64,000 nt of DNA from Coniferiporia sulphurascens (Eukaryota; Basidiomycota; Agaricomycetes; Hymenochaetales; Hymenochaetaceae). Shown here one piece after another: positions 1 through 11,909 of the stretch; positions within the stretch are counted from its first letter, which is position 1; each line of letters opens with the position of its first letter. The stretch covers positions 372,001 through 436,000 of the forward strand of contig NBBA01000022.1 of the NCBI GenBank assembly GCA_002794785.1, in the 5' to 3' direction. The notes below the pieces were generated by a model, which had not been told where the DNA came from, did no database searches, and was given only the letters and a program-made list of their open reading frames with translations. Both the position numbers and the translations under genes were made by a program.

Positions 1-372
1 CAGCGCGTAGCGTGCCGGGCTTGTGGTGGCGGCTGAATTGCAACAAATATACACAAATCAAGGCAAGAAGCTTATACAGTGCCTAAGACGATTTGATGCA
101 AGTAGCGCACGAGTCATATATGTGTACACAGCAGACACGAACATTCTCACAACATATGGAGAGTCGACTATCACAATATACGAGCGGCAATTTGATCAAT
201 TGCGCGCACTTTAAGAGCCGCTCTTCTTTGACCTTGGTTTCCAACACAGTCAAAAATAACGGAAGCTATTCAGACGGAATGTACATGGTGACCTTATCCC
301 CGGTCTTGGGACGTACACACTTGAACAACAAAAAATCTGGCCAAGAGACCGTGACAACGGCCTTTCGAGGAC
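1..372. other. intergenic / 3' flank of NTA1
   Basis: Lies downstream of the NTA1 stop codon and probably holds its 3' untranslated region. Short open frames are present on the plus strand but show no recognisable motif and no convincing splice structure. The first 36 bases are open in plus frame 1 and end in TGA, so the tail of a gene from the left cannot be excluded. Confidence 0.4.
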
Positions 373-1597
373 TTATATTGACCAGACCCTGACGCCTTCT
401 TCTCGTCGGCCCATCAACCCCACAATGTCCGGCTTTCCCGTACCCTCACGTAACCTCAGTACGGCCGATGTCCCAGCAAACAGGGTGTCTGCGAAAGTAT
501 TTGTATATCATTGGGACATCTGTTGTACTATTTTAGACAAGCCACTTACCGTAATCCGACCCACACCGGTTGCATATGACGACTATGGTCTCTTTAGAGA
601 ACTTTTCCCCAGCTGATCCGCTTGGCCCTTCTTCGTTGTTTCCGGACTCATTAGTGGTATGCTCGATATCCCACAGAGGGCGGAGCCTAGCAATCCAATA
701 GTTAAGTGTTTGTAGATCCCATTTCGAGTCCTTATCCTCTTTAGAGTCCAGCCAAGCATTCAACAGGACAAGAATATTCGTGCGAGGTTTGCCTGCTGCG
801 CTTCGGCAGTAATCCGCAATCTCATACGGTCCGTCCGTAAGTGTCCATAGACTGGGTGGGTGTGGGTTGAGATCCATGCAGATCCCTATGCTTAGAGTTT
901 GGAGTTGGAGTGGAAGTTCAGAGAGTGTGAATGATTTGAATTCGTTCCCTAACGAAATTGTGAGTCGACGGGTAACAAGTACGGAGTCACCGAATTCCTA
1001 CCTGGTTTAGCCCAAGTCTTGTCTGTCTCCCACATATTAACCTTTCTATATCCCATATACTCGCCTTCTGGGCTGTAAAAGACTGCGCTATTCGCACCGA
1101 CCATCATTGAACCATCTTCGCGTGTCCCTCGCTCATCCGGTTTCAGAACTTCTGGGTACCCCGCGGTGACGTAACATCTGAGTTTACGTGCAAGGGACTC
1201 GCAAAACCGAGATGTGGGCCCTTTTAGAGGTTCCTCTAGATATGGTGTGATGGCTTCGGAATTCGGGAAAGCATACCCTATTGGGCCAGATCAGTTGAAA
1301 ATGAGCGAGCAAGTGTAATTCGCAGCTTACCAGTTAGGATCATCTCCGGAAGGCAGACGAGATCTACACTGTTTGGTTGGATCCTGCGAAAGACATGACT
1401 ACATGACGCGTTTGTACCGCTTGCATTGGCGTGTCGTGGCATACTTGGAACATATATCAGTTGCCTTCTTTAAGTTTTCTTCCACTTCCCCTATCTTATG
1501 AAGTTCAGGAGTTACGAATGTCAAGTTGAAGGAAAGGACGGACGATAGGTGCGAATTGGACGACGGCGACTCTTAACTTGGGCCTCTGAGCGGACAT
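373..1597 (-). CDS. NTA1: protein N-terminal amidase (carbon-nitrogen hydrolase family)
   Basis: Predicted to deamidate N-terminal Asn or Gln so that the protein enters the Arg/N-degron pathway. The protein begins MSAQRPKLRVAVVQFAPI and continues IGEVEENLKKATDIC after the first intron. The nitrilase-fold triad is visible: Glu in CLPEMILTGYAF, Lys in GYRKVNMWETD and Cys in GICMDLNP. The stretch MDLNPHPP...LWTLTDGPYE..DYC is typical of the NTA1 branch. The last exon reads DTLFAGTSAVLRLREG and ends VWSI-stop. About six exons with 50-60 nt introns give a protein of roughly 300 residues, usual for fungal NTA1. The ATG at 1595-1597 is the first one before the conserved beta strand. It is divergent from APC2. 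Confidence 0.88.
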
Positions 1598-1750
1598 GAT
1601 CGATACAGGTCTGAGCTTCGAGTTGCCGGAGTGCAAACTACGGAGACTTAAAAACAGCGACCTGGAGATACTGTACAGGTCCGACTTGCACCATCGCATT
1701 AGGTGTAAGGTTGCAGTCCTAACGAGGCTACGCTTGGTACGAGTTCGCAC

Positions 1751-1760
1751 ATCACGTGAT
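1751..1760. promoter_or_regulatory. palindromic E-box ATCACGTGAT
   Basis: A perfect 10-bp palindrome containing the CACGTG core. It lies in the 163 bp between the NTA1 start (1597) and the most likely APC2 start (1761), immediately before that ATG. CACGTGA elements are known fungal promoter sites bound by bHLH factors of the Cbf1 type. Whether it drives one or both genes is inference. Confidence 0.5.
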
Positions 1761-4700
1761 ATGTGGGGAAACGCGTCCACAATGCGAACGCGCGCCGATG
1801 CCTACTACTGGGCGTCCACAATGGAGGACTTTGCGCATAGCGAGGCCTTTAAAGCCGTCGTTCGAGAAAAATGGGACTATGCTCTTCGTCGTATGAATGG
1901 AGACCAGCCGGGTGTGGATGGACTACTGATATTCACGGAAGTGAGTGTCCTTGGAGTTGCGACGATTGGCCGAATGCGCATTAAGACAGTCCTGACCCCT
2001 AGGCATGGACCGTAGCTCAAAAGTTCCTATGGCCTCGAGATATCCGAGCTTCTGAGGAGCGCGATTTCGGTATGTTTATATCCTGTCTATGCTCTGTCTC
2101 GCATTACGATTAAGTGCGATACATTAAAGAGTCAGCCACTCTAAAGGAGGCGTTTCAATTGATCGCAAAGTCAAAGATGCTCTGGATTCTTGTCGAATGT
2201 TTTGTTCGTGAGTCCGAGGCTTGAAGTTGTAAATGGAATGCTTCACTTACCTTGTGTCATGTATATAGAAGATTTGAGGAAACAGTTCCACATTATTACA
2301 GAGGAGGTCGAAGAATTTGTACGAGAATATGAAGTGAGTTCAATTCATCTGACATCATTCCTAAGTCACATATCTTTAAAGACAAACGGAGACGTGGAAG
2401 TAATCAGGAAAATGGTGTATCGACTGTCGGCATGGTGGAAAGCATGGGCCCCTGTACCGGAGTAAGCTCATAATTGCGCCTGGCATCGTCCCTTACTTAT
2501 AGCGAAAATCTGAAGGCTCGGCTCGCTACTCCTGACGACCTTTAATACAGAGTTTCAAACACATCTTTTTTCCGTTCTCCCCCCATCGTTTCCTGGTGGC
2601 TTCAAACGTCTATGTGAATCCACGGTCGGTTCTGCGCAGGATCACCCCCTGTGGATAGCATTTGACGTCATTGGGCTGCTTGACCGCTACGAAAACCTCG
2701 TTGCGAGCGTGTGCTATGAGCAGATAGAGACCCGTACGCAAGAGTCGTGTACTGGCGTCTGGAGTGAGCAGATGTTACCGAGCTTAAGAGAATGGATGGC
2801 CGAGCAGATCGTTCCGTGGATGATACTGCCGTATGCACGGGGTGCAAAGACACGTGAGTTGGACAATAGCAGACTCCATGAACAATTTCTAATTACTTTT
2901 TCGGTATGTGGTTCTAGAGGATGAAGCCAGGAACATGCTTTCGGGCATTGGCACGAGATTTGACTACCATGTTTGCAAGTCCCTATGTGAACTACGGTGC
3001 GCAATCTATATTTCGGTACACAACACTTCTTAGCATGATTCTTTCTAAGAATATCGGAAATCTTCGATATAATTGTCGATTATCCGGATTCCAATCCCGC
3101 TCTTCTTGATCTCAGGGTAAGTCAGTCTTTATTTTTGTTAATTCTTGTGCTAAATTCAAATTTCAGGAATGTCTTCAACGGGTTGATATGAGAAGTGAAC
3201 TCGTTTCAACCTTGCGTCGCTTGTATGTTTGGACATTTTGTTAACGATGCTTCAACGGCACTTAATCTATTCTTTCCCAAAGAAATCGTAGACGTCTGCT
3301 CCATCCGGGAGCAGATACGAAGGATATTCTGACGCAATATGTTTCCATGATCCGTTGCTTGCGGGTCATTGATCCACCAGGTGTACTACTACACAAGGTC
3401 GCTGATCCTGTACGGAGATATCTCAGGTCTGCGAGCGTTCGTTTGGAAATATTCTTGGCTAATTTCACAAACCGCATCCTAGAGAGAGGTCCGACACTAT
3501 TCGAAGTATCGTTGCAAGCCTCGTCGGAGAAGGGGGTGATCTTGTCGACGAAAATGAACCTCCTCAACCATTGCAGATGCAGGTCGAAGACTATTCTGAC
3601 CCAAGCTGGGAGCCAGATCCTATTGATGCCGGACCAGGTAAATTAACTTTCGCCAACATTTACCTTTCAAACGAAATTTCTTATCGTCACACAAAAATCT
3701 AAGAATTCCGTACGAATAAACCGAGCGATGTCATCAGCACGCTTGTTAGCATATACGATTCAAAGGACCTTTTTGTCAAGGAGCTACAAATTTTGCTTGC
3801 GCAGCGACTGCTCGCGATCACAGATGGGAAGTTCGAAAAGGAGGTGAGTCAAGATTGGCCCATTTCTCCAACCGCTTGGGTTTCATCTATATCTCCAGAG
3901 ACGGAACATTGAAATCCTCAAAGTGCGCTTTGGAGAGGCACCTTTGCAAGTATGCGAGGTTATGTTGAGGGACATGACGGACTCAAGGCGTATTAATCAA
4001 CACGTACAATCGCAAAAAGCAGTTAGTATGCGAATTCGGCTCCAGTGTGTAATTTACTGACAAGAGGACAGTCAATACTTCACCCAACTATTATTTCAAA
4101 GCATTTTTGGCCTTCATTACAGACAAGCAAGATGAATATGCCAGGCCAGTTGAAAGAGTATGTAAAAATAATTGTTATAGCTTCATATCGCTGACGTCAC
4201 CGTAGGGTGATGGAGGAGTATTCGAAGGAGTTTGCTGCTTACAAGCAAGACAAAAGACTCCGGTTTCTTCCTCAGCTTGGTACCGTGGAGATTTCCGTCG
4301 AATTGAGTGATCGAACCATTGATGTTACGGTGCCGCCTCTTGAGGCTGCTATCATTGAGCTCTTTTCAAACAACGGTACGAATTATATGCACTCGTGGAA
4401 TAAGCGTTCATTTAATAACCGGTACAGCGGAAGAGTGGACAATCGGTGTGTTCAATAAAGGTGAGACATAAGGCATGTGATACGAGAAGCGCTATTGATT
4501 TCGCGTGCAATTAGATAAATGGACGGTGGATGAGCTTAGTAAAGAGCTCAATGTGGACGTGATTGGTGTTCGAAAGGCTATCGAAACCTGGGTGGACCAT
4601 GGCGTTCTTAGCGAAACCGAACCTAATGTCTTTGTACTGATGGAGGAAGCTGGTACTGCCGCTCCGCCTCCAAGTAGGCCTGCGGCTTCACGACACGGTC

Positions 4701-5009
4701 CGTACTTTATATCGTCGCCATTTCAAGATACATTTAAAACTTACATATCCTAAAGCCTTTATTGAGGAGCAGGCCCCAGTCGTGTCTTCTGTGCAGCAGC
4801 AGGAAGCAGAGCAGATGCGAGTTTACTGGAAGTTTATCGAAGGCATGCTTACGAACCTGGGGACCCTACCGCTTGATCGAATTCAAACCATGCTCAAGTT
4901 TGCACCAAACTACACGCGGACGATCGAACAGTTGGGAGTTTTTATGGAGGCGGCACGAAGAGAAGGACTCGTTACAGCAAATAATGGAATGTGGAAACTA
5001 AACAAGTAA
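1761..5009 (+). CDS. APC2: anaphase-promoting complex subunit 2 (cullin-like)
   Basis: Cullin scaffold of the APC/C ubiquitin ligase, which binds the RING subunit APC11 and targets cyclins and securin. About a dozen exons can be joined. The N-terminal part reads AWTVAQKFLWPRDIRASEE and YIKESATLKEAFQLIAKSK. The cullin-homology part includes SILHPTIISKHFWPSLQ, FLPQLGTVEISVELSDRTI and WTVDELSKELNVDVIGVRK. The C-terminal winged helix (APC2 domain) reads LPLDRIQTMLKFAPNYTRTI...MEAARREGLVTANNGMWKLNK-stop. The start is the weak point: ATG 1761 and ATG 1782 are both in frame, and an earlier ATG at 1596 would overlap NTA1. Exon 1 ends at a GTGAGT donor; of several AG acceptors, the one giving AWTVAQKF keeps the frame. 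Confidence 0.9.
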
Positions 5010-5605
5010 TATTCGGGATCATATGTAGGATATGCGTGTATGTTAGTGTAGCTTTCTATGTATTCACAGCTTGCCGATAGCTCTTCTGACCGCGTAATTG
5101 TTTGGTTCTGCGATTCCTTCCCCAGCTTGTGGAGGAACTCAGCTGGTATGTATTTGTCCTTGGATTTGCCGGGTCACCAGTACCACAGGACGAGGAGCGA
5201 TGCATAGAGGACCTTGGGGAGAGACGATGTGGCTCAGAGCCGGTGAACTTTTGAGGGACGAGACCCAAGTGATACACGATTTCACGGTTTCATCTGCGTC
5301 GGAGCATGATTTATTGAAAAAGGTAATAGTCGGCCTTTCTCTGGAACAAATTAGCATAAGTATCCGAAGTCATCAATTGAGGTACAATACCATTACTGTA
5401 AGTACTAAGTTAGTATTGGCCGCGAGTTTATTATGCTACCGGATCCGGTCAGATTAGATTAGGGAAATCAGGGAAACTCCACAATCGAGATCGAGTCAGG
5501 TGGGATCCGTTCAAGAAGAATGCAGTGGACGGTAGACAGCAACCTGGGCTGCTTGCATCCTCAATACAAGTTCCGCACAACAGAGCCTCACGCTCTTATA
5601 GAAGA
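5010..5605. other. intergenic between APC2 and AMD1
   Basis: Holds the APC2 3' untranslated region and the AMD1 promoter. Open frames of 70-119 codons overlap on both strands around 5056-5457, but none shows a known motif or a consistent set of splice sites. A small unrecognised gene here cannot be ruled out. Confidence 0.4.
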
Positions 5606-8600
5606 ATGTCTACCTCGACGTTGTCCTCTAACGAACCACCCCCGGAAACTCTACATCCGGATTTCTTTACACCAGACAGCCAGTCCATGAACGAGCCGAA
5701 GGACAGCTTCTTCCCCTATAATGAGGAGAAGACCTTGCAACATGTACGTTCTTGTTCTGCAAATGGATGTTCACATTGCCAACCTCTTCAATTGTCCAGA
5801 TCGAAGAGAAACGATGGGCACATAAACAACACTCAGAAGATGCACCCAAGCCCATCTCACCAAGGGTATCACCACTCATCAAACCACGACAACCGCACGA
5901 AAACCTTGCAGAACTAAAGCTCTCCCCGGACGAAGAAAAGGTCTTAAATGAAGACGATCATGCCGCCTTAACAGGCTGTCAGTCGCCTCTTACATCCATT
6001 TGAGCTTCAAAGCGGAACTAAGTTTCAATTGGCAGATATGACTTTGACGAGTGAGCTACGAAATCTGTATCAGAATTTACAGAAGTGCCTCGACCTCAGA
6101 GACAAGTACATGCGCCTCTCGCGTCAAAGGCTCGGTGATAATCCGCGTGACTATGATGGCACTTTCTCCGGACTTGACGAGGATCTCCAGGACGTCGTCG
6201 GTGTCCGCGCTGATGCAGAGTATAACTCGCACACCAAGCCCAAGAGCCAATTTAAGCCTTGGCGCATCTACCCCAAACCCCCACCCCCTCATTGGCACTG
6301 GAAAAATGAGAAGCCTGCGCCACCAAACTCATCGGCTACGGGCCCCGATGAGGAAATATTTGAGTTCTCAGAGTGCGAGATACCGGGAGGCAGCGACCTT
6401 GAGTTCGAGCTGGACGATGAAGGCGTTTATCAAATCTATGGAAAAAAGAAAGGTTAACTACCCATCTTACTTCCCTCTTCGACTTGTCACACTGATGTGG
6501 GTTTGAAGGTGAAGAAAACGGCAAGCCTATTTATGAGGTTCCATCAATCAAAGAATATTACATGGACCTTGACTTTGTTCTGAGCGTGATCTCTGACGGT
6601 CCAACTAAGAGTTTCGCATTCCGCCGGCTTAAGTACTTGGCGAGTAAATGGTCAATGTATAGTTTACTAAACGAATACCAGGAAATTGCGGACATGAAGG
6701 TACGCACGACGAGAAGTGCCCCCCTATATGCTTTGCTTAACTGCGTTTTTCTTACAGAAAGTACCTCACCGGTAAGTTCGGGTCTAGTCCGTGCAGAACC
6801 TTCTTGTCTTGACTCTTGTGCAGCGATTTCTATAATGTTCGAAAGGTTGACACGCACGTCCATCATTCAAGCATGATGAATCAAAAGCATCTCCTGCGCT
6901 TCATAAAGTCGAAGATGAAACGTTCCCCAGACGTCTGTAATCCCGGTTTTGTCTCTTCCGCGCTCTAATCGGAGTTTTCTTATAGGACGAGGTAATTATA
7001 CGTGATGGGCAAAAACTTACCCTTGCGCAAGTCTTCGAGTCGCTCAACTTAACAGCATACGATTTGTCAATAGACACACTCGACATGCACGCGCATCAGG
7101 ACTCTTTTCATCGCTTCGACAAATTCAATTTAAAATACAACCCGATAGGCGAGTCGCGTTTGCGAGAGATTTTCTTAAAAACGGACAACTTCATCCAGGG
7201 GAGGTACTTGGCTGAGCTGACGAAGGGTACTTATTTTCGCTAATTGGAGTCAACATGGTCCTTATTTCCCGTTTTCCTTTTGTGCAGAGGTGATGACTGA
7301 TCTCGAACAGAGCAAATACCAGGTGCCGCTAAATCTTCATCCTCCTACGTTGAATCTGACATGACGGAAAGAACTGCGAATGGCGAATCAGTATTTACGG
7401 ACGCAACGTTAACGAGTGGGACAAGCTCGCGAAGTGGGTGATTAATAACAAGCTTCACTCCCACAATATCCGCTGGTTGGTCCAGATACCGCGCCTATAT
7501 GGCCTCTTCAGACAAAATGGCTCCGTCAAGAACTTTGAGGACATCATCCGAAGTAAGCTGCTCAACGTTCAGTGAAGGACTAAATTAATAAAAAGACTGC
7601 GTCTAGACGTCTTTGGGCCGCTATTTGAAGTGACAAAGGACCCGCGCACCCACCCGGAGTTGCACGTTTTTCTGCAACGCGTCATCGGTCTCGATACCGT
7701 CGATGATGAGTCGAAGCCGGAGCGCCGGATTCATCGTAAATTCCCATTCCCTCGTGTCTGGGACACAGACCAGACACCGCCCTACTCCTATTGGTAATAC
7801 CGTTACGCTCGTTATTGTATTTCGTATATCAAACTCTGTGGACTAACTTATTTGAACGAAGGATCTATTACTTGTATGCAAACATGACAAGTCTGAACAA
7901 CTGGAGACGCTCGCGCGGGTTCAGTAAGTTCGGGGTCATTCTGTCCGATTCTATCCTTTACTAATGTTATTGTCAGATACATTTGTCCTTCGCCCTCATT
8001 CCGGAGAAGCAGGTGATCCTGACCACCTCACTTCCGCTTTCCTCGCTGCACACTCCATCTCGCACGGTATCCTGTTGCGCAAGGTCCCTGCATTGCAATA
8101 TCTTTTCTATTTGAAACAGATCGGCATCGCGATGAGCCCTCTCAGCAACAACTCGCTCTTCTTAACTTATGAGCGTAACCCCCTTCCCGATTTCTTCAGT
8201 GTGGGACTTAACGTGAGCTTGAGCACGGACGATCCTCTCCAGTTCCACTTCACGAAGGTCTGGTCACGTTTCTCAGTGAAGTAGATGCCTCATTCTAAAA
8301 TGTAAATTACACAGGAACCTCTCCTTGAAGAATACAGCGTTGCTGCACATGTGAGTCTTTTCTCTTTCATGAGCATGTGAGGACATTGATCGCTAATGCC
8401 TGACATTAGATCTACAAACTCCCGCAGAGTTCCCTCGCCGAGCTAGCGCGTAACTCTGTCATCCAAAGTGGCTTCGAAATGGAGGTGAAACGTCATTGGT
8501 TGGGTCAGGAATGGTATCTTCCCGGTACGGCCGGAAACGATATCAATAAGGTATTTCTCTGATAGTTTGCGGAGTCTTTTGCCAAGGTACTGACTGCGCG

Positions 8601-8777
8601 TAGACGAACGTTCCGAACAGTCGCCTCGCCTTCCGTCACGAGACGCTCTTGGAAGAGCTCCAGATCATCCGCGCGAGCCAAAACATGGCACCAAGCAATG
8701 CGGGAACGACGGCACTCAATCCGACGGATGATAACATTGCTGCGAATGCCATGCATATAAGGCTGGAGAAAGCGTAA
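5606..8777 (+). CDS. AMD1: AMP deaminase
   Basis: Converts AMP to IMP in the purine nucleotide cycle, in the cytosol. The protein starts [17 protein letters not shown] and has a disordered N-terminal region followed by the conserved catalytic half. Metal-binding and catalytic segments are visible: [74 protein letters not shown], and the hallmark [20 protein letters not shown]. The C-terminus ends [15 protein letters not shown]. More than ten introns interrupt the gene. One near 7340-7370 ends in GGAAAG and gives the expected [14 protein letters not shown] junction. Full length for the fungal family. It converges with the transporter gene at 8955. Confidence 0.94.
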
Positions 8778-8954
8778 TCCTGTAAATGACGGAAAGCAAA
8801 GGTAGTGTCTAATAGCAATGTGAAGAACAGTATGTACATAGGTGCGAAGATTGTAGACCCAAGGGATGGACTATCAACCGTGCAAAACTAGAATATTCTC
8901 TTGATTTGATTGTAGCTGTCGAATACAAACATTCCGCTACTCCAGCACTGCTCT

Positions 8955-10967
8955 TCATCTCCTCTCCCGCCTGCGCATCCGTGCACCACGTTCGTCAAGC
9001 CCCCAGCCAAGAAGTGCGATGGCACCTGCCCCGGCAAAGCATGTGCCTACATAGAGTATCATCTTAGCATACCGCCCATCCGCAACATCGAAACCTAAGT
9101 GAGGATGACTCGAGTATTCCGAAGGTATCGTGTTGTTCCCTGATGAAGTCGTACTGGCTTTAGACAGGGCCGTGGAGATAGGCGTAGAAAGGATGTTTCC
9201 AATTCCGCGTGAAAGCATGAGCACGCCAAAGAGCGTCGTCGACAGCGTTGGGTTATCCTCTGTCATATCGTCGGAAGGTAAAAATAAGTCGCTCAACCTT
9301 TACTTAAGGATAATGTATATATAATGACGCACTCGCTACCGGTCTGACGAAGCCTGTAAATAGACTCGTCCAGCCTCCTGCCAGCGTTCCGTACGATATT
9401 CCGAAGGCTAACACTCCGACCAAACTGCGCGAAAGTACACCCCAAAGGATGAAAGTCGCAAGGGACGTGCATATAGTTGTCGCTAACGCGAGTATCCAAG
9501 GGCTGAACCGGTCAGAGAGGACGCCCATTGCCACACGGCTCAGAACAGAGGCGCCTAAGATATTTGAGTCGGATGGAGCTGAATCGATTAATATTTGGAC
9601 ATACCATTAAGGAGGGACAATGCTAAGGACGCTTCGGTATCGGTCAAATGTAGCTCACTCGCGAATGCTATTAATTCGGTACTATGTTCAATAAACTGCC
9701 CAAAAATAGAGTTATGAAGCTTACTAGGAAGCCAGAGTAGTGGCAAGAAATACGCAAATCCTTGCAACGTATTTGCGAAAACATAGATCATGAAAACTGG
9801 GTTCTTCATCCACGCCAGACGTGAACCGAGTCCGTTCTCTTGTCGCGAGTCTGTTGCATGGACGCGATTCTCCGGAAGACGGGGACGAAGGAAGGGTAAG
9901 ATAGGTGCGATAAGGCCCAGAACGACGAAAGAGAGTATTCGAAGGGCCTTGGATGGGCCAAATGAATTAACAAGGCGCGGCAAAACAAGTGGCAAAATCA
10001 ACCCTCCGACTGCCGTGCCTGTAGCCAATTAGATTAGTCATTTAATAGTTCACAGACAGATATTTAAACCCACCAGCAAACATGACGCCATTCGCGAGGC
10101 CACGTCGGCGTACAAACCATTCGGACATAAATGAGATGCAGGGGGCGTACAACAGCGCTTTCGGATATAGAATAGCGAATTTCAGCGATGTTGGACAGTT
10201 ATTCAAAAGAAACTAATTACTCACATCCCCCAATTGCATAAAGGAAGCCTTGCAAAATCAGGAGATCTTGCACCTGTAAAATGCGTTAAAAATAATCTTG
10301 GCTGATGAGATTCTTCGATTCCTTCTTACCTTAGTCGCATAACTGGCTCCAAATAAGCTTGTCCAGCACAATAGGAGACCGACCCAAAGGCAGGTCCGTC
10401 TCTGCTTTGGATAGCGGTGCAAAAGGGGGTAAATGAAGGGACCTAGGTACATTTTGTAGATGAGCACTGGCACAGGTGCATTTAGTGCGCATCAGATAAT
10501 ACCAGAGCAGTATATTATTCCGGAAGAAAATGTCCCAATAAGAGGGAGAATCTCTGACGCTTTTGCCTGAGATGAAAACTTTTGTTCCCGCAAGTAGGCA
10601 TTCAACAGCACTCCGAAGGATGTGGGGAAGGCCCAGACAACGGCTTCAACCAGGAACGCGCCCGCAAGCTATATTATATATATAATTGAGCAGGAAAATC
10701 CCAAATGCCAGTTCACTGGCTCACGAATGACCAGGCTTTAAGTCCGGTGTCAGTAGGGGCAAGTGAGGAAACATTTCTCTGAGCAACACTATTTTCAACC
10801 GCAATCGTATGCGGCCCGAGTTCTTGAAGTTCGTGTTCGTCTGGATCCTGACCTCCCTCAGTGCTGAAAAAGCTTGGTCTGGAAATTGAATGAGGCAGAG
10901 GCGTATGCATGGCGAGCTCGAGCTCCGTCGACGAAGACCGCGACGCAGCCTGTGTCGAAGACTCCAT
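8955..10967 (-). CDS. MFS transporter, monocarboxylate-transporter-like
   Basis: Major facilitator membrane protein of the fungal monocarboxylate-porter-like group; substrate unknown. An acidic cytosolic N-terminus (MESSTQAASRSSSTELEL) leads to SSLAPTDTGLKAWSF, the family's PDGG(W/F)-like motif before helix 1. Then follow LAGAFLVEAVVWAFPTSFGV, LLPLIGTFSSGIIYCS-like residues, ALLYAPCISFMSEWFVRRRG, FMIYVFANTLQGFAYFLPLL, SRVAMGVLSDRFSPWILALA and STTLFGVLMLSRGIGNIL, giving about 12 membrane segments. About seven exons. It is clearly paralogous to the gene at 12374-14495 and divergent from it. That relation suggests an inverted duplication. Confidence 0.88.
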
Positions 10968-11077
10968 GATGAGAATATTAGGACAAGCCTGCTGAGGGAG
11001 CTTCGGATTCAGTCAAGGATCGACGCCAGTTCTGACTCACTAAATACAGTCGAACTTCCCGTATGGTATATCTTTCC

Positions 11078-11122
11078 TAATGCATAACCTCCTTTAATGC
11101 ATAGGCTCAGGCTTCCACCAAG
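11078..11122 (+). repeat. imperfect direct repeat, copy 1
   Basis: A 45-bp stretch starting TAATGCATAACC and ending TTCCACCAAG. It matches 11437-11481 at roughly three quarters of positions in the same orientation, 359 bp apart. Such spacing could be the ends of a small degraded element, but no target-site duplication was identified. Confidence 0.6.
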
Positions 11123-11223
11123 TTGGTAGATAGGAAATCCCTATAAGATAATGCATAAAATTCTAAATGCATAATGCATAGCCAAAATGGGGTATTTACA
11201 TAGGGATATGCATTATCCGAGGT

Positions 11224-11244
11224 CAATTAGCCGCCGGCTAATTG
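11224..11244. promoter_or_regulatory. perfect 21-bp palindrome with CCG-C-CGG core
   Basis: Arms CAATTAGCCG and CGGCTAATTG are exact reverse complements around a single central C. It sits 257 bp upstream of the start of the transporter at 10967 and about 1.1 kb upstream of the one at 12374. CCG/CGG half-sites in this everted layout are a known mode for fungal Zn2Cys6 dimers, so a regulator site is possible. It could equally be part of a degraded transposon. Confidence 0.45.
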
Positions 11245-11436
11245 CATTTTGCTTACACATGTTCCTGATGTGGATCATTTACAAGCACTTCCCCCCGGTT
11301 CAAATAGAATATTCGGTTTAATTTCCTCAATTTCGTTTAAGTATTCAATAGAATAGGATTATGTTTTACCATACTTGGATATTTGTCCCATTTTTATCAG
11401 CCTTTTCTTCAATTATGTAATAAAGACAGCCTTCTC

Positions 11437-11481
11437 TACTGCATAACCCCTTATAATGCATGGTCTGACCCTTCCACCGAG
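11437..11481 (+). repeat. imperfect direct repeat, copy 2
   Basis: Starts TACTGCATAACC and ends TTCCACCGAG. It is the second copy of the repeat at 11078-11122, with mismatches scattered along its length, so the duplication is not recent. Confidence 0.6.
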
Positions 11482-11492
11482 CGCTATACCGT

Positions 11493-11909
11493 ATGGGAAG
11501 TTTGACTGTAGACATGTCTTTGGCTCAAACTCAGCACGGCAGCCGCCGTAGCACTTCACCCTTCAAAATACAAAGTCTCACCTTACATAAGAAATATGGA
11601 ACATGCTATAGACTCGCGAAAAGTCACAGGGTGAAAAATTATCTGGCGCAACAGAGCCAGGGCAGTCCGAGTCGATATCCAAAGATAAGACCAAAGCCAC
11701 TACCCAGTAGCGTGTCACGAATAAAACTAAAACATGAGGACGCGACAGTAGTACATATCCCTTCACAGTGGCCGGTCCATTCTGTCCGTGATACACCCAA
11801 ACCAGGATCTGGAGCCTGTTATTCCAAAGCAGTTATAGTGCTTCCCCGGTTTTCAGTTCGGGCTCCCCCAGATGGGGGATGGCAAGCTGGCTTCCTTTTT
11901 GTCTGGTAA
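11493..11909 (+). pseudogene. possible remnant of a further transporter N-terminus
   Basis: An open frame of about 138 codons whose last part reads SVRAPPDGGWQAGFLFVW-stop. PPDGGWQA resembles the motif that precedes helix 1 in fungal monocarboxylate-transporter-like proteins; the neighbours have APTDTGLKAW and APTDGGFKAW. No further helices follow in any frame, so if related it is a broken copy. The remainder of the frame has no recognised domain. A chance match over about ten residues is possible. Confidence 0.25.
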
